A stretch of 64,000 bases of DNA from Ulota crispa (Eukaryota > Streptophyta > Bryopsida > Orthotrichales > Orthotrichaceae), in the NCBI GenBank assembly GCA_963920765.1, contig OY987249.1, positions 4,880,188 through 4,944,187 on the forward strand, given 5' to 3'. How positions within the stretch are numbered: position 1 is the first letter of the stretch; the number at the start of each line of letters is the position of its first letter. Position numbers and translations under genes: made by a program. Positions 57,285 to 64,000 of the stretch are shown here, piece by piece. Under the pieces are notes generated by a model. That model saw only the letters and a program-made list of their open reading frames with translations, searched no databases and was not told where the DNA came from.

Positions 57285-59097
57285 ACGACAATAGGGGTCC
57301 GTATGGGTCGCTCCGTAGAGTAGAAGTACGGTTTGTTCTCGTTGTTGCTAATTCCCAGAGTAAGTTTTTTTGTAGATCGGTTCCGTGCAATGCATTTGCG
57401 TTGCTCGTGCGGTGCTAGTAGTGCTGATTTCGGCAAGATCAAGTTCTATTTCACAAAAGTCACATATTGTCTGGTGCTATATGTTTTGGGGGGGGGGGTC
57501 ACCTGGAGAATCGCAGATTTCCTGGTCAAATACGGGTGACGTGGAGGTGCCACATGCGGTTGCATATGGGTGTGGGATGGCGGGAAGTTTGTGTGAGGTG
57601 GATTTGTACGTGCATATTGAGGTGCTCATCATTTGGGGGAGTAATTGCTTGGGACTTATTTCTGTTGACTGCGCAAGATGGTGTATCCAAAGTAATCGTT
57701 ACAAGCTTTACACCCCCGCGCAGATCGTAGCACATGTGGAACTGTACATAATCCGGCCATGTATGATGCGCATTCGGTTCCTGAATAACACCACTTTCAC
57801 AATTTGAGGTCTTGCTAAGTTTGTAGCTTATTAGATCTACAAGCAAATTGTGCTTTGCAGTTTTGTGGTGGACTTTTGCGGTGGTGGAGGGGATCGTAGT
57901 GCTAGTCTTTCTGGTTTGCATATTCATGGCCGCCATTGCTGGGTGCTAGCAGTTCCTTAGATTTTTTGGGTCCACAGTGGAGGTGCGCTGTACATTCCGG
58001 AAGGGAAGTTGACGCTGGGACCATTTGGTCAGTGAGGTCATTCACACATGTAGGAGTGATTGCAACGTCAATATTTGGTGTTCGCTTTCAAAAGGGCGGT
58101 TTCTTCTCCTAGTATTTGTGTCTAGGCGTTGCGGTTTACAGTGGCGGCAGGGTTAGTAAGGTTGACATCAAGCCATTCTCTGAGACGGACAAGTTCCATA
58201 CTCATGCAGCGCAATGGCTGGTTCAAACCATGAAGGCATACAATGACACGTGAACTTCATGAGGGTGATTAGGTCCTATTCAGCAATGGATTTCCAGCAT
58301 GTTCAGCTATTACAGGCCGGTATTTCACGTGAGCGGTGGCCTAATCTTTGACTAGGAACCTAGCAAGATCGTCAATCATGTAAAGTCTAAGTGACGACAG
58401 AGGCGCTGCATTCACAACTCAAACGCATCCACCACTCACACTAATACCACCAATTCCTACAGAGCTTCACAAGATTTCATAATGACTTGTTCAAACACAC
58501 ATTGGTAGGTGCGGCAAACACAACAGAGTACAGAAGGATGTTCAAAGTGCCAACACAGAGAGTCGGTGTATCATAAGTACCTAAAAAATCGCGTCAAACG
58601 CATTGCTTACATATTCCGATAGGAAGTCGTGAAAAACAAGTCATCGTGAAATTTTGAAGTTCCTGGGGTGCATAGTACAAAAGCTACAATTTGCCAAAAC
58701 TCTCCAGAACTACACTTCATGGAAAAAAGTTTGATACCTTCTAGGCCAACGCCTTCTACCCACTCGCAAGTCGTAACCTCAGTCACATCCCCTACCCCCT
58801 ATCAACATCCAAGCACCTCATAACCATTTAGTCCTGTTTGAACCCTTGTCTCCTTGACTATCACATACTACCACTTACTAGAAGCATTGAAGGAGTCCCC
58901 CTCCCTCAAGCCCATGTGTACAATGGCCTAGCCTCACCATCTCTACATAACTAGTTGCTTGCTATCCCATCGCCACTAATACAACATAATGCACACTTTC
59001 AACATAACCCACTGAGATATTTGTCCTCCACATCTCCACCTGGTTCCCCATCAACCCACCATCGCAAATACAACGACAGGGACGGTTAGAACAAAAC
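57285..59097. other. GC-richer DNA between P7 and the piggyBac relic
   Basis: Frames of 136-140 codons overlap on opposite strands at 57385-57936 and neither is recognisable. At about 58160-58400 a plus-strand path (VDIKPFSETDKFHTHAAQWL...) reads like protein but has several stops, suggesting another decayed gene. It could belong to the same large mobile element as the transposase relic. An 11-G run is at 57488-57498. Confidence 0.35.
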
Positions 59098-59200
59098 TCA
59101 ACAATGACACCCTATTGCATATCCTGGCTGTGTGTGCATCTACACATAATACTGCCCTTTGCACATGAACGCAGCACTACAACTGCCACAGAAACGTCGG
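59098..59200 (-). other. C-terminal Cys-rich domain of the piggyBac relic
   Basis: CVVCGRHTRRFCGSCSAAF then MCKGQYY, a stop, and MHTQPGYAIGCH. It matches the C-terminal cysteine-rich (zinc-binding) domain plan of piggyBac transposases, with the end of the frame at TGA 59098-59100. Confidence 0.6.
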
Positions 59201-60523
59201 GTGTGTCGCCCGCACACCACGCACGCCCGCCTGTGGGTGTCATGGCCGTCAATCCAATGGAACCCTGGTCTTGCAAGAGTGCAATGTGGGCTCTTGACCG
59301 TCCCAGTATCCAGGTGCAATTGAACAAGTGCCATTGCCAGGTCGTAGTGCCACTCTAGCCTGCTCTGCACCTCAAACCCTACGCGCTGTGCATCCTCCCA
59401 GTAAAGTACATAAGCATTCAAACAAGAAGAGTCCAAAATGAACTTGAGGATACGATGCCACCACTTGTATGACTATAGTTGCACGGTATAATGCCCCCTC
59501 TGCTAATCAACAACGTCAATCCCTCTCATGTTACTCTGGTATTGTAAAAGTATGGGACTAGTGGGAAAATTTACCTTGTTGCCCTTGATCCACCGACCCA
59601 CAATTGTACCAACTTCCACTGGATTTGTTGCAGTGCTCAAAAACCAAACCAGCTTGGAGTCTATCCAACATATCGCTGCAATGGACCTGGAACGGTGCAT
59701 CCTTGTCACTAGAGTTCCTCAAGGTGGGAGGTGGGACTTGGGAAAGCCAGCAAGTGAGCTAGGGAATCCCTTTGACCCCTTCTTCACTGTGCCCGTTGCA
59801 TAGCAACCTCTCTCCAACAAGCGCATGAACAGTTTCACCTCGTTGAAGAAGTTGTTAGTGACCACGGGGTGGCCACAATGCTCTATTCCTTGCACCGCCT
59901 GCGGCATTGCGTCCTCACCCACCAAGGCTCCCACCTCACACTTGCCACTCGCCCCCATGTAAACATTCACGTTCAACACATACCTAGATTTCCAACAAGA
60001 AGTCAAACATTAGTACAAAAGTTCCAATACTTGCATGCATAATTGAATTGAGAAAAAAGCAAAAGGGACTGGACATGTAATAACCAAATTGATGGTGTCG
60101 CAGCCCCAAAGAACACGCTGCAAACCACCCCTCCTCCTCCCCTCCCCCCGAGAAAGACAGGACCGCTTGGTCAGACAATTCACACTCTATCCATCTTGGC
60201 CACTCATTCCTCAACACGTGATTAAAAGTTTCCATAGCTAAGCGTCGCTGCCATCAGTGATACATGGATCAAATGGTAATTTCAACAGACAAATTATCAT
60301 GCAGTCTCGACCATAACAAGGGAAGCGGCGCAAAAGAGGCAACTGCCGTACCTAGCTCCAACAGGGACAACTGCATAAGCAGAGTCAAGGCACTACACCG
60401 GGCCGCAAGTATCAAGCCTGTAAGTTGCAATTTGACATGTATCACCACCAGAGCATCAAGGCAAGAGCAATGGCTAGACGTGTCACAGCCCGCGACACCG
60501 GCGCGGCTCAAGCAGTCCCCAAC

Positions 60524-60701
60524 ACAATGCGACCAGCCCCCCCCCCTCAACGCGGCAGGACTCGCCTCCTCGACACGATGCGACTTGCCTTCTCAACGCG
60601 GCATGACCCGCCCTCTCGAAGTGGCGCGACAGGCCCTCTCAATGGGGCACAACCCGCCTCCTTGATGCGGCGCGACCAGCCCCCCCCCCCCATGCGGCAT
60701 C
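60524..60701. repeat. 23-bp GC-rich minisatellite, about seven copies
   Basis: Units such as CATGACCCGCCCTCTCGAAG-TGG and CGCGACAGGCCCTCTCAATG-GGG repeat about seven times, two of them with long C runs. It lies inside the 1.36-kb intron of the piggyBac relic. Confidence 0.85.
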
Positions 60702-63700
60702 GACGCATCGATATTTCCTACGCGTGTTCCACCCAGACCTCGCGGATTACACACCGGCTTTATTAGCACCACCAGTGCAGCCATTAGACACAAGACTACT
60801 TTGCCAGCAGCACTACTACACATCTCGGCGCGACCACTGCTTGATGCGACCCAAGGCGAGAATAAGGAGTCCTCGCGCCTCCTTTGGTATGCGTAGTGGG
60901 ACCAGCACCAATGACTAAGGGGACGGGCGGCCATGTTGTGGTAAGAGCCTGGCAAATGTCGGGAAGGCAAGGTGCCAATGGCAAGAACTACACGGCAACA
61001 ACGCGCGGCTCCAAAGCGCAGAAGAAATGCAACAGTAGTGAGGGATGCCATCCCAGCAGTGAGTACAGGGCAATTCTAGTACACGATCATCCAAGTTCTA
61101 ATTGCATTTATTACATATTACAGTATAGTTCAACAAAATAGCCACAACTACCGTTGATGTCATACAATACCAGTGGTCCAAGGTGGCATACATATTGTAA
61201 AGTAACAACAGTGTGCCGTATTCTTATAGAAGAAGAGCAGCAGCAGAGTCTATTTACCGCATAGCCACGTTTCTTTGCACAAGAAGTAACATACGTAGCA
61301 ATTGAAAGAGGAAGGGGGAAAAACAAGGACAATTCAGACACATACTGTGATTGGCTCAATGCAAGCACCCACAACTTTATCCCAAAGCAAATGGGCTTGG
61401 ACTTCATGTACTCTCATATTCCATAGTAAAGCCCCTTGTACGATACCATAATCTCATCAAATGTAATAACTACTTTGTTGTTATACAGTGACTGACTGAT
61501 TTGCACAAAGTTCTCTACTAAGGCACGGACCTTGCCGATCTTGCCATACCTCGGGTGGCTAGCATTGGACAGAATGTTCTAGTTGTTCACCAGGTGGATG
61601 CAACGCAAGATAGTCTCAAATCGGTCCTTGTTCATGAAAAAGGATATTATTGGGCAATTGTAATATGGACAGATGTCCCAATACAATTGCTGATGGGATA
61701 CTGTCTTCAATTCCATCAGCATAAGCACCCCAAACTAGTACAGCAACTCCTCCGTTATATCAACCCAATCACAGTGTCAGTTTGTCAAATGTGGGAACTT
61801 GTGACAAGGTTGTTTTGTATAACTGCAAAACAAAGAGCACTGCCCCAATTACAAAAGCTACCAAGTATATTGTGGAAAACATTAGCAACTTTCCATGGTC
61901 AGTAACAAAAGTACCAAACAAACACGTATCATAGTAGTACCACCGCAAGAATAGCAAAACAAATCTCATGTCCACAATTGTCAGAACGAACTACGACTGG
62001 TTATAGTTTTCAAGAGTGGAGAAGACAAGTCGACGTGGCAGGGAGCAATTTCAAGGCTAACGTGCAACCCAGGCAACAGAGACCTACAATTGTAGCCATG
62101 ATAACCCCCTAAGTCCAGGTATACATTTCAAGTACTAGAATCCCAAAGCTAGGAGAGAGGGACAGGAATCAACAAGGTACTCAAACAAAATAAAAAGGCA
62201 CGCCTTTTTATGGCAGATGCAAAATGTAGCAAAGACCATCCTATTTGTCTGAGTGGTGGAATCTCCCAATAGTAGATACATCAGCGGACTCACCCTACCA
62301 CTTTTGGGAGGGTTTGATGCACGCCTCTACACACATACAAATAGCAACACCTGAATTGTCGTTGTAAACCATGATTGAGCACCTACGGGACAAGCCTCCG
62401 TTCCTATTTAGGTCCTAGGAGAGCTGAGTTCTTGAGAGGACCGGTGTTGCAATGTTTGACACGCACTGAGGCTGTATAATTTCCCCGGAGACAGAGCTAA
62501 CGTTGTAGTATATCCTAAGCCAATACAACAAAAAGTGTAGTAACGCGCTTGTCACGTTGTAGAAAAAGAGCATTTTGGACTAAGATAATGTTGTAGGAAA
62601 ACTTCGTCGAGGACTTCCTAGACATTGAAGACCCCCACAAACTACAAGTGCAGGCATTGAACGTGTTTGACAACAAGCAATGTATGTTCAAAATGACGTG
62701 CATCAATACAAAAGTGAATGCAGCAAAATAGAGGCATTATGTAATACCTGTTGGTTTCTTGGACAATTGGCTATAGCAAATGACGGGGCCAATACTGCAT
62801 GAAATAGTTGATAGGTCTTGCCGGCATCAATCAATGTATACCAGTCGTTCCAAGTGGCAGTCCATGAAAAGCACGTTTGCCAGCCAGCTCCAGCACCAGC
62901 TCTTGCCATTGATTGTCACTCCACTTGTCCTCAAATGCCTATATTGAGGTATCTTCTAATTGGCTGCATAATCCCAGTTCAGACATTGAAATCTCCTCGA
63001 AGGAGCCTTCAGGTGAAGAAGGCATGTCCACACTATTAGTGCCCTGGAAGTCCACGTACTCGCCGCGCCAGTCGATGTCACTTGGATCTGACAAGGTGTT
63101 GTCACTGTCAGTAATATTTGGTAGAAGAAGTGATGGGGGAGTGGCCCCCTCATCAGGGTCATTGGTGCAGTCTTTGTAACTCAAGGTGCGCTGCATTGAT
63201 GCTATGTCAATGACCAAATTGACCCACTTTGTCCCACTAACAGGGTGCTCCCTTCCACCAATCGACCTTCCAAAGTTAATTGTAAACATAGGCAAACTAG
63301 TGACGTTGTGGTAATAACACTAGATGACCTTGCCTCAAAAATGTAGCAAATCTCCCCATGCAGCTGGGTTGTAACCCAGTGCAACTTACTTGACGAGCAC
63401 ATGAACCTTGTCAGGCCACGCTCGCGGGTCGATCTGCTGCCGTCCTTGCCCAGCAACAGTCCTTGGTACGGGCTGGCCCTCGGCGGTTGCCCTTAACCTA
63501 GCGGACATCGCCTCCAGAGCGTATGGACACATGCACTTGCCATAGTTGTGTTCCCAGGATCGATACTCATCCGGACTTCGACGTGCGGAAATCAGAACGG
63601 CTGGTATCCTTGGAGTGAAATCAAGCAGGAAGAATTGGCACACCGCGGAAGCAGATGGTGCGCTGAGCGTTGGTGGAGCAAATAGGCCGCAAAGTCCATT

Positions 63701-64000
63701 TGAAGGTGATCTTGGGGGTGTAATGAAACCAAAGTCGATTGTGCCAGTGTTGTCAATGGGGATGCTATCTGGGAAACTGTTGTCACCGCTGTTGTCAATG
63801 TGCACCGCAGTTGTAGCTTTGACGACCCTGCACACACTCCAGAACACAAAAACTTATTACATATTTGTACCAAGAAGTATAGTACAGTCTAGCAGTGACT
63901 AGGAATTGGAGAATACACAAAGTTCAAGGAGAACGCAGTAGGTCAAGTAATGCAGTGAGGAGGGTGTGGAATTGCGTGTGCCCCGTCGTCACGAAAGTCG

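Larger units (their letters stand above)
59098..63829 (-). pseudogene. piggyBac-family transposase pseudogene with introns
   Basis: Minus-strand exons can be followed from about 63829-63390 (acidic, Pro/Ser-rich), 63296-62748 (TWNDWYTLIDAGKTYQLFH; stop at 62939 and a shift), about 61800-61346 (DWVDITEELLY, YWDICPYYNCP, RFETILRCIHLVNN, ITFDEIMVSYKGLYY, KPICFGIKLWVLALSQSQ) and 59983-59098 (YVLNVNVYMGAS, GHPVVTNNFFNEVKLF, GYCATG-type GTVKKGSKGFP, WFLSTATNPVEVG, NMRGIDVVD, YKWWHRIL, a Cys cluster CVVC...CGSC...MC). Introns 63297-63389 and 59984-61345 have GT...AG and compatible phases. These blocks are diagnostic of the piggyBac DDE transposase, which cuts and pastes DNA at TTAA. Leu replaces the first catalytic Asp (ALSQS) and Asn the second (TNNFF); the third (GIDVVD) remains. 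At least five stops interrupt it. It is certainly dead. The N-terminal exons are less certain than the rest. Confidence 0.88.

Noticed and set aside
59984-60235. Minus-strand frame at 59984-60235 as the piggyBac exon before YVLNVNVYMGA
   Set aside because: I first tried to join this segment, but splice phase and motif order did not fit. The exon ending at 61346 (KPICFGIKLWVLALSQSQ) joins in phase and carries the expected motif.
60264-60766. Pro/Arg/Thr-rich frames at 60.3-60.8 kb as a structural protein gene
   Set aside because: They are translations of the 23-bp minisatellite within an inferred intron.
1-64000. CRISPR array, phage or bacterial defence system
   Set aside because: Introns, LTR retroelements, MITEs and composition are eukaryotic. 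The tandem arrays lack the repeat-spacer alternation of CRISPR.

Overview
This is a eukaryotic nuclear window, AT-rich (roughly one-third GC by eye) and built almost entirely of transposable-element debris. The terminal motifs are plant-like: CACTA-type ends (CACTAGTAGAAAA, CACTACAAGAAAA), Stowaway-like CTCCCTCTGTCCCA, Tourist-like GGACATCTCCAATGC, and a chromodomain-bearing Ty3/gypsy element. They sit beside a piggyBac transposase relic and TTAA-flanked non-autonomous elements. piggyBac transposases are unusual in flowering plants, so a streptophyte outside the angiosperms, for example a charophyte alga, is my best guess. That is an inference, not something I can prove here. No bacterial-style operons, CRISPR arrays, rRNA genes or intact tRNA genes were seen.

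Layout. 1-13.3 kb: AT-rich DNA with TA-flanked, CACTA-type and TTAA-flanked miniature elements and a GC-rich islet at 4.7-5.0 kb. 13.9-17.5 kb: decayed plus-strand transposase-like gene with Cys-rich and DDE-like segments. 18-21 kb: more miniature elements. 21.0-24.4 kb: 3.4-kb non-autonomous CACTA element with matching ends and an AAA target duplication, holding a foldback element, a tRNA-like patch, a triple GGGCAGCTGCCC palindrome and a kilobase of GATTCTCAAA repeats. 26.5-33.9 kb: complete but dead Ty3/gypsy chromovirus with 253/252-bp LTRs and an AAATA target duplication. 34-46 kb: foldback, Tourist-like, Tc1-like, TTAA and CACTA-like elements. 46.2-48.9 kb: GC-rich, apparently low-copy island with the only intact protein-coding gene I would defend, a 393-residue two-helix membrane protein of unknown family. 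49-57.3 kb: more repeats, including a stack of elements nested four deep at 51.3-53.0 kb. 57.3-64 kb: GC-richer DNA holding a minus-strand, intron-bearing piggyBac transposase pseudogene.

How the parts relate. Nearly all recognisable coding DNA is mobile-element enzyme, and all of it is broken by stops, frameshifts or lost catalytic residues. The window behaves as a repeat graveyard in which non-autonomous elements far outnumber possible drivers. The most informative pairing is a transposase of the TTAA-targeting piggyBac family in the same 64 kb as about nine TTAA-flanked elements starting CCC. The most interesting non-mobile object is the lone membrane-protein gene at 47.7-48.9 kb.
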